From Liolophura sinensis (taxonomy: Eukaryota > Mollusca > Polyplacophora > Chitonida > Chitonidae), in the NCBI RefSeq assembly GCF_032854445.1, contig NC_088295.1, positions 56,961,249 to 57,025,248 of the forward strand: a stretch of 64,000 nt of DNA. Direction: 5' to 3'. The notes below the pieces were generated by a model that saw nothing but the letters and a program-made list of their open reading frames with translations, had not been told where the DNA came from and made no database searches. This document shows positions 1-14,600 of the stretch, piece after piece (position 1 is the stretch's first letter; each line of letters starts with the position of its first letter). The position numbers and the translations under genes are program-made.

Positions 1-520
1 GGAGGGTGCCCATTTTACTTTCAATAAAGATGTTATTTACGATAATAATGACACAAGAGATGCTAGTACTTACATGAGGAGCCCTCTGTCCTAACACACC
101 AAAGTACAGGTCAAAAACTGCTGCGATGCAAACTACTTGTAATGGCTGTGTAATTTTTAACAACAACAACAACAACGGTGAAAACGTAGTACATTAGCAG
201 GTGTAAACTTTACAGGACATTTAGCTAATTTTTCTCTTGGTACATATGTACATACATGGTTGGGCATGTGACTCGATAGCGCCCAGATTAAATACACTGA
301 AGACTTCTACATCCACTGTAATACTTGGATCAATTCTTGATCAAACAGAGGTTATAGCTGTGTACGAGAAATCCAATACCCTAGAACTGCTCTTAAACTG
401 TGAGCTTTTTCTACTTATCATCATAGGTATAAACGTCTTAGACCTTTAAATCTAACGTTAATTTGTAACCACTGTTCACAAATATCTGAAAAACCAGATG
501 ACAATTGTTCAAGGTAATAT

Positions 521-818
521 CACAATTCTACTGATCCTCATGAGGTTCACACTAACGGACTGGTGTCAGAAGTGGGACAAGGACATGTCATAACAGTGAC
601 AACGCCTCTTGGCTGTCACAATTCTACTGATCGTCACCTACCAGGTTCACACTAACGGACTGGTGTCAGAAGTGGGACACGGACATGTCATAACAGTGAC
701 AAACACCTCTTGGCTGTCACAATTCTACTGATCGTCACCTACCAGGTTCACACTAACAGACTGGTGTCAGAAGTGGGACAAAGACATGTCATAACAGTGA
801 CAAACACCTCTTGGCTAT
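521..818. repeat. Three tandem copies of a ~101-bp unit
   Basis: Copies start at 521, 617 and 718, each beginning CACAATTCTACTGATC. The first unit is about 96 bp; the second and third are about 101 bp and differ by only a few bases. Confidence 0.93.
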
Positions 819-2452
819 GAATTAATTCATCTGATGTTATCCTTCAAATGTGCAGTATGCCTGAGCATTCCAGTGGATACATCTAAACGAACAGGTGGAA
901 TAAAACTCCACCAGAATCCTACACATTTTCGATCTAGTGCAAATCCTATGGCCACCCTTAGCTCACCACCACCACCACGTTGGTGGATTAACAGACACTC
1001 CTCCATGATATGTACTTCTATGTGAGCAACAATCTAGAATGGTAAATCACCAACACTCACTCGGATAAATCTACTCATTCAGGAATATACCTGACCAATC
1101 CACAGCCACATAAACCGGAATTTACATGTAATGAATATTGAACATGATGTGTCAATTTATCCAAGATGCTAGTCTAAAATTAACACTGTGCAGTTTATAT
1201 TATCTCCCCAACTAGGTAGTTCAAAGACAAGAGTCTGAAACTGGAACATTCATGTACAAAGGGTCAAGAAGGCATTAAGACAATTTATCCAGGTTTAATA
1301 TTCATCCAATCCATACATCAGGCCTGACATGATGAGCTACGTACACATGGGGGAAAAGTGAACACAGAACATGGAGCTATCTGAGTATTGAAATGAATGA
1401 AGTGCCTAAGTCTCAAACTGGAATGTCTTTTTGAAAGTCAAAGTCAATTCCACCTAGACTTCATAAAGTGACCAATGTCTCCAAATTAATTTTACACAGA
1501 TCACATGCAAATATTGGTAGGAAATAGGAGAAAGTTTGCAAAAATCGGACTTAAGTGTTATTCTATTTTTATTCCATCTTATACCCTATAAAATACGGAA
1601 GCTGTAGAGCGACTCCTCATTTAGGAAAAGGAGGTCTGGGGAAAAAATCTATTTAGAACAGAACATTCTGATAGTGTACCCCTGATAGGGATTAAGGTGA
1701 AGAACCCAAATTTAATATACCGGTACCAAGGTATTCCCAGTTATATTTGTCCAAGCTATGGTCTCTTTACATAAAACAAGTTTGATGTATACATAAAAAC
1801 AAAAAAATGTTCAGGAATACAGTAATATAATATAATACATGCAGATTGTACAAAGAACAAAATTCAGACAAGAATTAACTTGCACAAAAAATAAAAATAA
1901 CATGAAATATTCACATAAATTCTCTAATATTTAGAGCCTTGATTTTAAATATGTTCAATTTATGGCTCTTTGAATTGTAACTCACTGTCATCAAGTATAT
2001 TCACCCAGGATAATCTATACATCTCGAAGTGAAGAGTAATTACTAAGTCAAAGGGCAAAGAACTCCGCCCACAACTGACTGAGTGCCATGCCGTGATATA
2101 TACAGTGAAATTGTCGAAAGGGCCTTTTCCTTTGTACATAGTTCTCTCCCCTTCTCATTATGGCTAGAGGATATCTGGTCAGAAAACAAACACAGGTGAG
2201 GTTTATGGGCAAGGTTTAACATTTTTAATACATGTTACCTCCACAAGGCATTGAAATACACAATTATTACCAAAATACAGTTTAGCAGCAAAGACAATGA
2301 GCGTGCCTGTAATGCAATATTCTTAAGTTTCAACTACCAACTTCCAGATATTTATCAGAAAAAGTGTAAAACAAAACAAGGGCATGTCTGGAAAAGAAGC
2401 ACCTTTGATCTGATCTACAATCTTCACTGTCACAGCCAAGTGGTTGAGAGAA

Positions 2453-2458
2453 TTTATT
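2453..2458 (-). terminator. Possible poly(A) signal AATAAA
   Basis: AATAAA on the minus strand about 85 nt after the stop codon. A second AATAAA lies at 1,568-1,573. Which one is used, if either, cannot be decided; vertebrate PICALM mRNAs have long 3' UTRs. Confidence 0.25.
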
Positions 2459-2540
2459 TTATAATTAAGATTTTAGCAAAGAGTACACATATTTACATAT
2501 ATATAAAGTGATTCTACACTTACTTCCCCTTGGTTGAATC

Positions 2541-2672
2541 TCACAAAGCCCCAAAGGGATCGTTTGACTGTGGGGCTTGTTGACGAGGCTGTTGAAAGCC
2601 CATGGGTTGTTGGGCTATCGGCTGCCCATACATTCCCATGCCGTGGGCCATGCCCATGGGTCTCTGCTGGCC
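2541..2672 (-). CDS. PICALM: PICALM last coding exon, stop TGA, C-terminal NDPFGAL
   Basis: 132 bp of coding sequence, acceptor TCTTTCAG. It begins [17 protein letters not shown], continues through a Gln/Pro-rich run and ends SNDPFGAL before TGA at 2543-2541. The terminal DPF is a good AP-2 appendage motif; human ends with a different PFGPV-containing run. The 3' UTR continues below 2,541 for an undetermined length. Confidence 0.93.
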   Translation of the reverse strand, partial: GQQRPMGMAHGMGMYGQPIAQQPMGFQQPRQQAPQSNDPFGAL

Positions 2673-5600
2673 CTGAAAGACAATGATGGTTGTGATACTT
2701 TGTAATCATAATTATCATTTATACTTTGTTACAGGCGTTAGGTCAACAGAGTATACACAGTACAAACATAAAAAAAAAATGTAGAGTACCCTCTCTTTAC
2801 ATCTGTACGCAATTATTTTTGAATACAAATGCGTCTGACAATTTGAATAAGCAATGAAACAGTGCAGTGTGAAGGTGTGACTCGAACACTGTTATGTCTA
2901 TCCACCTTACTGTGTCAATCCACCACTCACCATATATGGCTGTCCCATACCCACTGGAGCTGTGGCTTGGTAGCCCATCCTTGGTCCCATAGCCTGAAAA
3001 TAAATTTGAGAAAGTCAGTTTCATACATTTACATTCATTTAATTGTTTGACAGTTTACATTATTTTTGACTTTACAGTGTAAAGCATGGCAGGCAGCTTC
3101 AAGCTGGCATAGTCCTGTGCAAAATTTCTCATTTCTGCAGATAACAGCAAACAGAAATTCTCAGTGGCCTGTGGTTTATTACAAGAACCCGGGATCTTTG
3201 TTTTCATTTTGTGCATATTCTCAGTCTGCAGGTACCCGTTTATTTTCATTTATTTATCTAATTGCTGCTTGATGCCAAACTTTAAATTTTTCACTGACAA
3301 TGGTTGTCACTTTTTAAAGTGGGCGTTTTTAAAATCGGGATGGCCAGAATAAACAACCAGCCTTGGGCAAGAAACTTGCACTCTCCCACCTGTGATTTAC
3401 ATCACATTTCATGTAAGACCACATGAGAAAAGCAAACATGATTGCTTATTGCCACCAAGGCCTTCAGAACATCAGAAGCAGGAGAATCCCAAATATTCCA
3501 TGGCCAAGAATGAGACTGAACTAGTACGATGAATGGCTTTGTGATTGAAACCCAAGCTCCTTAACTACTCTGCCAGGATCTGCTACCTGACAACAGTTTC
3601 TAAACAGCCCATTCTAATGACAGCACTTACTGGCTGCTGAGAAAATTGCTGTTGTTGAGTTTGCCATGTGGTCTGATTTCCTATAGGTGGTGCCTGCCAG
3701 TTATTCCCCCCTGTTAGCTTCATCTCTCCTTTTGGCTGCCACTGGTGTTCTGGCCTAGAATAACAAGGGTTCACATTTTATTTAATGTTACCACTGTTCT
3801 GACAGCTCCATCACTCTAACATGGCGCATCCAATAGCCTTGTAAGAATTTTGACAAGCATGCCAGAAAAAACGCATGTGGTCGGTTTGGTTTGTTTCTAC
3901 TCCTCTTCATGCACAGCTCTGGTTAATATGTTAGTTGTTGTCTATTCTTTTAAACAACAGAGTCAGTAAATATTAATGAAAACAGACAGAGACATCATTC
4001 CCTCAACAAAGTAATGCCATGATCAAGAATCTTTGACTTGCATGTATATAACGGCAGACAGAAGGAAACCGCAGTGCCCAAACTAACCGAGCACCCTTCC
4101 TAAGGTACCTGGCGCACACACTGGCTTAAAACCCCAGCTGAATCAATAAGAGCTAGATTAAACCAGCAAGGGCACAGCGGTCACTGAAGGCCAGCTTTTC
4201 AACTGTCTACACCTGTGAGAGTCTGGTATGAATAAAAAGTTTGAGAAACTCTTCAAAGGCAAATTAAATACAGTATGAACAAATTACATTTCCTTCTTAA
4301 GTCTTGTTTTGCTACTTTGCCAGTTTGGTAAAAGTTGATTTTGCAGCAAGGCTTCTAAAGAACTCAACTGTAGAAGACACATGAATGCAAAACTTCAGCT
4401 TAATAAATAACTAATATGCACACAGCGCATTAGCGCTTTAACATCTCTCTTGTGCCATTGTGCTTTGTATGTATACAAATCTTCAGGTAAATAAAATACA
4501 TACTTTAACACTGATTCTTATACACAATACACCAAGCCGTGGGTATGACATAAGCTATGCCTGTACTCTCTACAAGATCTGTATTAGATTACCCAGATTG
4601 TTTCAGACAGAACAAATTTAAAGCTTTTTACTCACTTTTTAATCTGATCCTGATGTTTTATGTTGAGGTTTCCAGCCAGCTGAGCAAGACTGCTCTCTAG
4701 ATCTCCCTGGATTAGTTTGGCCTGTTTGTCGTTTTTAGCTTTTTGTGCATTTATTGTTGGTGCCATCACTTCACCAAACGCATCAAAACCTGGAGGAAGT
4801 AACAACAAGTATGTAACACTCACACAAGCACAACCCTTAACACATGTCTACCTCATTTCTTTTTCTGAAATGGTTCGATTCCTTGTTTTTTGAGTCACAC
4901 ACTGAAAAACCTGTTGTCTTTTACCTTGAAGACAAAAAGCTCATGCAGCTATAGATGACATACTACATGTAGGCATGAATACATTCAGCACACAGGGAGC
5001 ATATTCTATATGAAAAAAAAATTAAAAAAACAAACAAAAAACAACATGCACAATATTTCATACAGATGCCAGTTAAAAATCACAGAAAGGTTTGTCATTT
5101 AAAATTTCACATAATTCGTCCATCCCCATTTAATACTCTGGCAAAATTACACAATAATGTACACTGGAATACAATTGAGAGAACAACAATTGGCAAAAAC
5201 TATACCAGCATTTGTTCTGGTATGGTCTGAAAATTTATGAAACAGACATTTAATAACTACTAACATAAAAAGAGAAATGGTCGAATGGGGTATCTGTGAC
5301 GACTAAACCACTGCACAGGGGGTAAAAAATGACCACACATGCACTTAGAGAAACAAAGGGCTGCCAAATGATACAGCTGAATGGTGTAATCATGATGGAA
5401 AAAAAAAAAAAAAAAAGAGCACATCTATACAATATAGTGCTTTATGTCCGTACTATGTGCACAACATATGTGTAGTCTGCTACATGCTATATATCAATAT
5501 GCTATAATGATACAATGAAATGCCTTCTAAGTAGATCCTCGTCCATTTCTATGTTTACTGTGACAGCTTATGAAGATAGTTATGAACTGTAAACAATTTG

Positions 5601-8600
5601 TTATTTGTATTTGACATGGTTAAGTTGTTTGACTTTTGCAAGGTTTTCGAGCTCCCTTGTTACTGTACAGTCTATACAGAGACAAAATGTGCCATAAGGG
5701 TGAAGAATTACAGCATATGCTACAATGTATGTCATCAAGGAGCTGAAAACGAGAATTCAACTGAGTAATGCATGCACACAAAAAGTGCATATATATATAT
5801 ATATATATAAACATGATCTTATTGATCAAGTAATACAAGGCTACAAGACTTGTTCCACTGCTTCTGATCATGCTTTCTTGGTAAGACACAATTTGTGTCT
5901 GGGCAGTCATGTCAATTCATTCAGTTTGTCACCTATTCAGGGGAGAATACTCTGTATGCACAAGTTGGACAACCTATAGGCCATATTCCAGTAATACATA
6001 GGGAAATCCCCATAATATCACCTACTTGTGCACATAGAACTGAACACCTTATTCACCTCCTTGAATGTGGATTACATAACAGAGTGTGAATCAACAGGTT
6101 TGAAGTCTTGATTTACCACTAGGCATAATTTTCAAAGTTTTTTCATTTCCTCTTTTCGAGTTGGAGGGGAGGGTGAGGGTGACAGGGACGGGTCAAGATC
6201 TGGTAACACAAAAATATCCAAAACAATACACCACTTTCTAAACAATACACGACGTGAAGTTGAAGAAACACTGGCTACCTGTAAATACAAGAGTCACAAA
6301 AACAATGCCAAAGAACAACTGGACTGGACAATTTAAGAGAGATACAAACACTCTAATAGTACTACTAGAGAAGGTAGAACAAGCATATGATAGAATTCCC
6401 GCACCAGGGTCGGAGGCTGTACTGGGTGCTGGGCTGCATCGTCCAAAGCTCGACGCTGATAAGACGCATAAGGAAGAAGGAAAAGTACACATGAAAATTC
6501 CATTTTTACCCTTTTTTCTAAAATATCAGATGTTTTTGTTTGTTTTTGTTTTTTAATCCTGCCTTCATGCTTTTGTATCAATACTCACAAAATCGGATGA
6601 TTTCTTCACAGTAAAGCCATTGTAAAATATCCAAAATTGTACTGAAACAGTATAATGGCCTTCATGACGTAAAAAATTATATGCACAAGTCTTTGGCAGG
6701 CAATCAATAGATTATCTGTGCATCTCTTTTGAAGCTTAACAAATGTACTCAGAGGATTTTGACTTGCCCATGAAATGGGAGCTCACACTAGAATGAATAT
6801 ATTTAGTGTGTGTCACAACCCTGAAATGTACCTGTCTCTAGGAAAGTAGGGGTGATGCTCCTGGGAGGGCGAGCTGTAAGAGATAATGGCCAGAGACAAC
6901 TAACGTCAGCACAACAATGATCCTTCACAGGGTATATGAATCACAATGTTTAACACCAGCACACATAACATCAGACCTCTATGAACAGCAAATCAATATC
7001 TTCTTCTATCATACAGGTAAGTACACATGCATCAAAAGATTTGTAACGCTCAATTGGCCAGGTAAGCGTAATTTTCACTGCTTCATAGGACACATGAAAA
7101 GAAACTATAAAACAAAGATTACGAAACAGGGATCATAATTAACATCACCTATGCAAGCTAATTAAATTCTGGTCCGACCACTGGGGCCTGAAAAAAAAAA
7201 ATACTTTGAAGCCATTTTTATCCCAGAAAGGGAAAGTTGGAAAACTTATCTGTACTGTTGTATGTTTTTACACATAATAAATAGCACATTAAGAAATAAA
7301 TCCAAAGCATTTCATGTATCCTTTGAAGAATTTGCTCAACAAATACTGAAATGTCAAATTTTTGCAGTTTTACATGTTGAATTTATCACACACAAGTCAC
7401 ACACATGAAGCGTCACACCCACATTTTAAACTTCTGTGTATGATATTGGTAAAAATTCTGTTTTCCAAGAATCTGGAGCAGCTTTATGTATATGACGTAC
7501 AAAGACATTGCTGCTGTCAGAAAGGTCTGTGATGTGCAATGAAGACATCCTACTCTTCTCATACATGCATGAATACAATGACAATATGACCTCAACATAT
7601 ACAAGAACCGGAAAACTGTATTGTTTCAAACAAAAACTAGCAGTGCCAGATTAATCGGTGTTTAAATGAATTAAATTCCTGTTTTTTTGTTGTCAGAAGT
7701 GGAATATCTTTAAAAAGAAACAATTAATGTGCTTTACACACCATTCTTAAACACTATGCAGTACCGACATTTGCAAATATAGAAAAAAAAATCTAGAAAA
7801 GTGCAACTCTAACTATCATGCAATCTCCTAATATTTTAATGATTTATTAACTTTGCATTCTACATCTACTATTAGAAAGTGAACACTGAATGAACTGATT
7901 CAGCATGATTTTCACATTTTGGATAAATATTTTACCATGACACCAGTGGGGGTATATTGAAAAGCTTGACAATTTAATAGATATAAAGATCATATTAAAA
8001 TCCTGTTACAAAAACCCGGAATACACATTGTCTGACAAACAGTGATCTATCGACCATGCAAGTTCGTGGAATTATACCTAGGCAGTACTAATCACAGGCA
8101 AAAGGAAAACACTACCATGAAGTGTATGTCAGATGAAAGATCATTAAACACTGTTCACAAAAATAATTGGATTTATTTTTAAAAAATTTTTCCAACCCAG
8201 TAAAATGCCTTTGAAACATGGGATTCTAAAGTGGCCTTTTCTGACCATACTGGGATCAGTGAGAATCACACAAGGTTTTTCTCACGTAACATAAACAGAC
8301 TCAATGCATATAGAGCCATGAATGCATTCACCGAATGGACATCGAAACGAAATGTTTCAAGCCAAAAATTCGGATGTTTAATAACCTTAATTCTTAATTG
8401 GAAAAATTCCAAAAAAAAAAAAAGAAACTATTTTCCAAGACTGTGTTTAATGGTCTTTCATATACACTTCATGTTTGTGTTTTCTATGCCTTGAAGTCAC
8501 ATGTTTAGCACATAAAGTGATTGAAAAGAAACACAAAATGTGATTTGCCAAAACATTTGGTTAATGTATACAGCGTGAACAATGAACATTCTGATCCAGT

Positions 8601-11600
8601 TCTATTCACATTTATACCATGCTACACACTTGTTGATAACAGCGCTACAAGTTGCTACCACACCATTCATATTCTACCCCTAAACACTAAGCTTACCCTT
8701 AATCCTCAACAACTTTGACTGCAGGTACAGTATAGAAATGTTTTCTGATCTGGACAGGTTATTTCACAAGTTTATTAATGTATGTGGGTTCCTACATAGA
8801 CACTTTTCACTCTTTACACTTTTCAAAATCTTATGAATTATGCTTTCGGACTGCATCGAAATTCGAGGATTTAGGGTTATTCACTGAGGAGTGAATTCTT
8901 TTGTCATTAAAGGTAAAAACAGTCCTACTGTGCCATGTGAATGGTGAAAAATGTTAGGCAACCTATGTTGACATTAATTTACTGATTACCTCTCACCCTT
9001 TTCCAGATGTACACATGACACCTCATTCCCTTAGGAACTTCAAGTTCACAAACATTCAGATTCTCAATCTTCTCTCGAATTTCTTCACTCAAAATTTCTT
9101 TATATGACACCCACATGCCCATATTATAGTGAATGTGATCAAGTGCGTGAGTGCTTGGGGTTTAACATAATAGTTAACAAGTTTTCCATCATATGACAGC
9201 GAAGGATTCCTTTCAGGGTGCATGTAATGTACCTCCCTGTTCCTGAGACGACTAACCGAAGACAAGTAAGCTGCCCTGCCAAAGCCATCACACTGTTGCA
9301 CTATCCCTTAATGTTAAACGCCAAGTGAAGTATTAAGTCTTAGGTGTGACCTGGCCCCAAGATGAGCCTGGGCCTACCGCCCCCAAAAGTGGACACTCTA
9401 CCTACTAAGTTTTCAGGGCCGGTGAATGAATGTGATCAAAAAAAGTTGCCTAACATTTTTGACATGATACAGTTGGACTTTTTCTATCTTTAGTCATAAG
9501 AGAATTCAAACTCGAAACTTCCCTGTTGATGGACATATACAGAACGTGTCTATTCCGAGTACATGCTGTGACATGTCCTCTACAGCTGTAACTTCTATCT
9601 CAGACTACATAAAAACTACACAGCAAACTATACTGCCAGAGGTAAATACTGACCTAAAATTACACCCATGAACAACTTATTCATTTCATCTTACCCTAAC
9701 AGTTCTATATATTTTAGAAAGATATTTTGATTTTTTTTTTTTTTTCGAAGGTAGGATAAGATGCAACTGGAAAAATGTAAGTTTCAGCACCAAAAGTAAT
9801 ATTTCATGACCTATACTTGCATGTCGAAAAATGTACTTTTTGGGAGGGGGGGGAGGGAGTGAAATTTTAGGTCAGACACACTATGCTATGAGAGTGGACT
9901 ACAGCTTGGACACCTAACACACCTGGCTTGGGGGACAGAGAGGCCTCACGATAGGCAGAAAAATAGTCAGCTGTTAAATAGACACATGGACACAGAAAGG
10001 TATGAAAACCCCAGATTTACCCCTTCAAAAGCTTAACCATCTTGTCTACATTAAAACAATAACACGAAAATCCAGAAAGCTGATACATGTCCTTGACCTG
10101 GAGGGTTCAGATCGACTCAGGAAGGTAAAATGGAATTTAGATAACAGTACGTATTTAATAATGTGTATCATAATATACGCATGCGTGAAATTGAAAGGTC
10201 CGTACATGTAAATTATAAATGGCAGGTTACAGAACAGAGAAAACAAAACTTATATTTTAATTTAAAATTTGTTAAATTTGACAAATCCTGAAAAGGAGCC
10301 GTGTTGAAATAAGCATAAATTTACAATTTTGATTTCTATACATGCAAAAATTCAACAGCAATTTCATGATTCTGAGGTTACGACAACGCTGATCAAACTA
10401 ACTTTACAAACATATCCATATCACAGATTAAGGCTAACCCAATACATAATTGATTGAACAATGAATGGCAACCATGTATACAGCAAGGAAGTGGAAATTC
10501 AAATAACCACACGGCTTGATCAATGAACAGAGCAACAGACTATTAAATAACCACGCGGCTTGATCAATGAACAGAACAACAGACTATTAAATAACCAAAT
10601 GGTTTCATCAACGAACAGAACAACAGACTTTTCAATAACCACACGGCTTGATCAATGAACATAACAACAGACTTTTCACTGAATAAGTTAACCCGCACAG
10701 AAAATATACACAGCAAGTATGTGTACAAACAGAAAGATATGAAACACTAACAAGAAACAGAGGTACAATAAAGGACGGCAAAAGAAGAAAAAATAGACAG
10801 AATCTAATACTGGTCAATTGAGCCAGGAAGTCTACAGGGATATAAGGATGCAGACCTACATGTAAGAAAGACAAAGTACCGATATCAATGAGCTTCAGAG
10901 AAAAGCAAACAGCAAACACTAATACAAATGCTTATAAAGAATTTGCTCACAATGGAGTGAAGAGAGAAACAATAAGAAAACATCAAATAGAATAACTTCC
11001 CTAACAACAACAAAAAGGTTTGTGACTGGCAGAAAAAAACAGATGGAAACACTTTAGTGCACCACAACAGTGTTCCGACCTGACGGACTAGTAGAGTAGA
11101 CAGCAGAGGGGCTGGTGGAGTACAGGGCCCCAGCCCCCATCCCCGGGGCCAAGGGGTCTAGGGGATCCAGTGGGGCCTCCATGTCAGGAATAGCGGCTTG
11201 TTAGAGAAAGAGAAAGCAGCAGTATTGGCAATAAAAGCAACATGAATAATAGCACGTGTGAACAGTACGAGCTTCATAAAGGTAGAATAAATTAATTTAA
11301 TTTAAATTACAACAGTAAGCAACCAAGTACACATCAGAATAGCTCCAAGATTGGTCTGCCATGTTCCCAGCTTAGCCTCCACACATTCATGCACATGAAC
11401 TATGGATGTACTACATCTGGTAGTACCTGCTATCAGACATGAATATTTCAGCACGTAGGTGTTTGGCCCGGATGCCATTTGTTCTACATCATATAATCCT
11501 TGCATAACACTGTTTTTTGTGCAGAGCTCATCTCTACCCTGAGTCATTTAATTTACCGTTTAATTCAACTGCATGGCTCAGATTTGAAATCTTTAGGAGT

Positions 11601-14600
11601 CAAGAAATTTTGTTTGAGCTATACGTGTTTGAAGAGCCTAAAAGAAAAAAAAGGTCCCATTTTCCACCACTTAATTATATAAAAGATACCATATGTAGCT
11701 TGGGGGTAATGGATTGGGGTGACAGTCACAAGAGGAAAAACAATAAATGTTGTACAAATCAAACATCATAGGTAAATACCACGGTTTACATAAATTACAC
11801 CAAAAAGTCACTATAAAATTCTCAACATTCTCTCTAAGGCATACATCTATGAACAGTACAATATATCCCTGAATATACTTGTACACATGAGTGTATATGG
11901 TACTCAACTATCTTCACCAATGCAGAAGCAAGATGGCGCCAAATAAATCAGAGTTATTTAAAAATTTTAAATTTTATTTGTGATGTCATGTGCCTGAAAC
12001 CCATCTATATTCTACACCACTAAAACATTCACATAATGTGAAATAAACTCATATCACTGATATATAAAACACAAATTTGGGGATAGGAGCAAAAGCTGCT
12101 TGCCCACAACAAACATAATGCCGACACAAGCAAGATTGTTGAACTAAATCGGAGTTGTTTGAATATTTACGTGATCTTGTACCCAAAACACGTCCATATT
12201 CTACACTACTAAAACATAAATACACTAAATTAACTCACACATCATCAACAGAGAAAACATGATTTATGGGTAGGGGGGTTGGGGGCAAGTGCTTAGGCGG
12301 GGGTAAAGCCTTTTTGCCAACAACTAACAGATTTAATAAAATCATTCACATGTAACACTCGCATATACATACATAATGTATATTACAGTGAAAAAAAAAC
12401 TGGACATTCACTTCCTTTGTAACACAGGTATACAAATATTCCTAAAAATACAAAAAGGGAACTAAAAGACAATTGTGCTATGTGCGTAGATTAGACAACA
12501 TAAAACAACAGGATTCCTTGTCTGGCATCTTTCTGGCGTGTTGCCATATTCAGTACAAATATGGTAATTACAACACAGCAACAATGGCTGCACACAACTA
12601 GCAGTGCTGAATGAAATATATGTGCATATTAAACCATGGCAGATGCAAGAAAAAAAAAAGGTTGAACACTCTTGCATGTTAACGATTAGATAAAATGACT
12701 GCAAATTAATTTTGTGACACCTGTGAAAACAAGGGCATTGAAACAAAAGGGGCTGTGCATTTAGAAGTGCATTTCATGCATGACTATAATGTTCAGAGAG
12801 GAGTTCACTTCAGGCTTACACTTGAATTTGCTACATTTTATAAATGAGAATTTCATTCTTAAAAACAGGATATGCATGTATTTTCATTCAAAAATCCTTC
12901 AAAATCTACACAATCTGCAAGGTATACCCACAAAGCTTGACACCAGTATTTATTAATTTGCTGGCCTTGTAGCTCCAACAAGTAAGCAATGAAGTAGCCA
13001 TTTGAAGTTTCTTTCCACCCTTCTGGTCTTCTAAAATTTGGTAATTTTCTTTTCTTTTTTCCGCACAAGCTAGACTTGGATTTGAACCCATGACCTCAAT
13101 GTCTAGGAAAACTTCGGACGAAGACACTACAGAGTCCACTACTTCATGAAACTTCATGAATCAATCTTTCCATAATATTACTTGAGTATCACATAGCCTT
13201 ATGCTGCTTATAACCAATATAACATTATTTATGAACAAAGTTACTAGAAATTTCATTTTTTGAGACAGTGTCTTCAAGGTGGAAAGAATGTTAGTGCGAC
13301 ATAGTGTTGAAAAGACACACCTGTGCTTGGACTAGGGCCAGCTGGAGAAAGAGGGACAGTCATAGAGAGTGCTGCTGACTGCAGAGGTACTGATGGGGGC
13401 ATCTGTGTGAGCCCAGCAGGGACACCACCCACTACATGCAAAAGTAGTTCAGTGTTAGTCATGCAAACGCCAGTATTAGAATGCCCAGATTGAACACTCT
13501 ATGGATAACAGATCAGAGGATCTGATTGATTGGTCGACTGGTTGATTGGTTCATAAAAATCACACGGTGGTTTTAATAATGATGGCTGTTATCCATTACC
13601 ACTCAGAGGCAATCTGTACAAACTCTAATACTGCTCACAGGGGACCACAGTCCACTTGGATTATAAAGTTAATAATGAAATCCTAGAATGAAGAAACAGG
13701 GATCAATTCCAAGAAGCCATTAAATCTTATTACAATTTATAACCTCTGGAAGTTGAAATTTTGACAAAATTATCTTCAGACAAACATTGATAAGGTGTTC
13801 AAAAGTGTAATTTCTATGGTTAAAAGTGTAATTTCTAGGGGTTAAAAGTGTAATTTCTAGGGCCAAACATCAGCTCTAAAGTCTTCTTTCAAATTAAGTC
13901 AGAAATGAATTCATGCAATCGCCCCCTGATTGATCTCTTCTATGCAACAAAATGTCTTCAAAAAGCCAGTTCAGTTTTCCATGTTATAAATGAAAAAAAT
14001 TAAAATTTCAACAGGACATACTGTAGTGTTAATTTTGTTAATTAATTCCTCTGTTGGATGACTAAGCACCAAGAGATAAACTACAGAAACAAGAAGATTT
14101 AACACCAGATTGGAAAGAAAACATGTCTGCGCATCACAAACAATTGTTAACTGAACTGTCTTCTCATACAAGAAATCAGCAGAGACAGAGAGATTCACCA
14201 AAGTCAGATCGTGCATATACGCTGCTGAGCAAGAGGTGACAAAAGCTTCAAACCTACAGTACACACCAAACACAGGAGTTGTAAAGGATTCTGAGAAAAG
14301 ACACTGGCAAGACATGACTACAGTCAGAGAGGTAAATTATCATACACACATACACACAATGCTACAAGAGAGGCCTATCAAGAATAAACAGTTGGATATA
14401 ACATCCATGTGGTACACATCTATTTTAGTGTCTGGGTCATTCATCAGAAAGTAAATGGGGTACAATGTCCTGCCCAATAACAACTCAGGCCCTAGCTGAT
14501 GTGATTCAGTGACAACTGTTCTCTCACAATGAATGTGTAATATCTTGCAACTTCTCTTGTAATATGTTAGAAGTTTTCCCACAATATGTTACTAGTTTCG

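Larger units (their letters stand above)
1..2540. other. 3' UTR and/or downstream flank of PICALM
   Basis: There is no convincing ORF here. It contains a CAA microsatellite near 160-177, a three-copy 101-bp repeat (521-818) and AT-rich sequence. A donor-like GTAAGT lies at about 2,514-2,519 on the minus strand shortly after the stop codon, so a spliced 3' UTR is possible. Confidence 0.5.
4790..11079 (-). other. Intron interval with fold-back element and possible extra exons
   Basis: It holds a (TA)n run at about 5,790-5,810, the possible 51-nt exon at 6,405-6,455, a possible alternative terminal exon at 7,163-7,189, the fold-back element at 8,880-9,530 with a nested SINE-B, and a 44-bp minisatellite at 10,502. 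The remainder shows no gene. Confidence 0.6.
11197..13320 (-). other. Intron with diverged ~190-bp tandem duplication and SINE-D
   Basis: Intronic. It holds a diverged tandem duplication (11,921-12,330) and a tRNA-derived SINE fragment (about 12,890-13,147). No extra exon was recognised. Confidence 0.6.

Noticed and set aside
6254-6556. 100-codon plus-strand ORF
   Set aside because: It lies opposite the possible 51-nt PICALM exon; composition and context give no support for a separate gene.
6588-6644. Exon-like segment with acceptor TTTCAG and donor GTGAGT
   Set aside because: Open from a phase-1 start but ends in phase 0, so it would break the frame of every following PICALM exon.
12906-13157. 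83-codon minus-strand ORF
   Set aside because: Translation of the tRNA-derived SINE-D.
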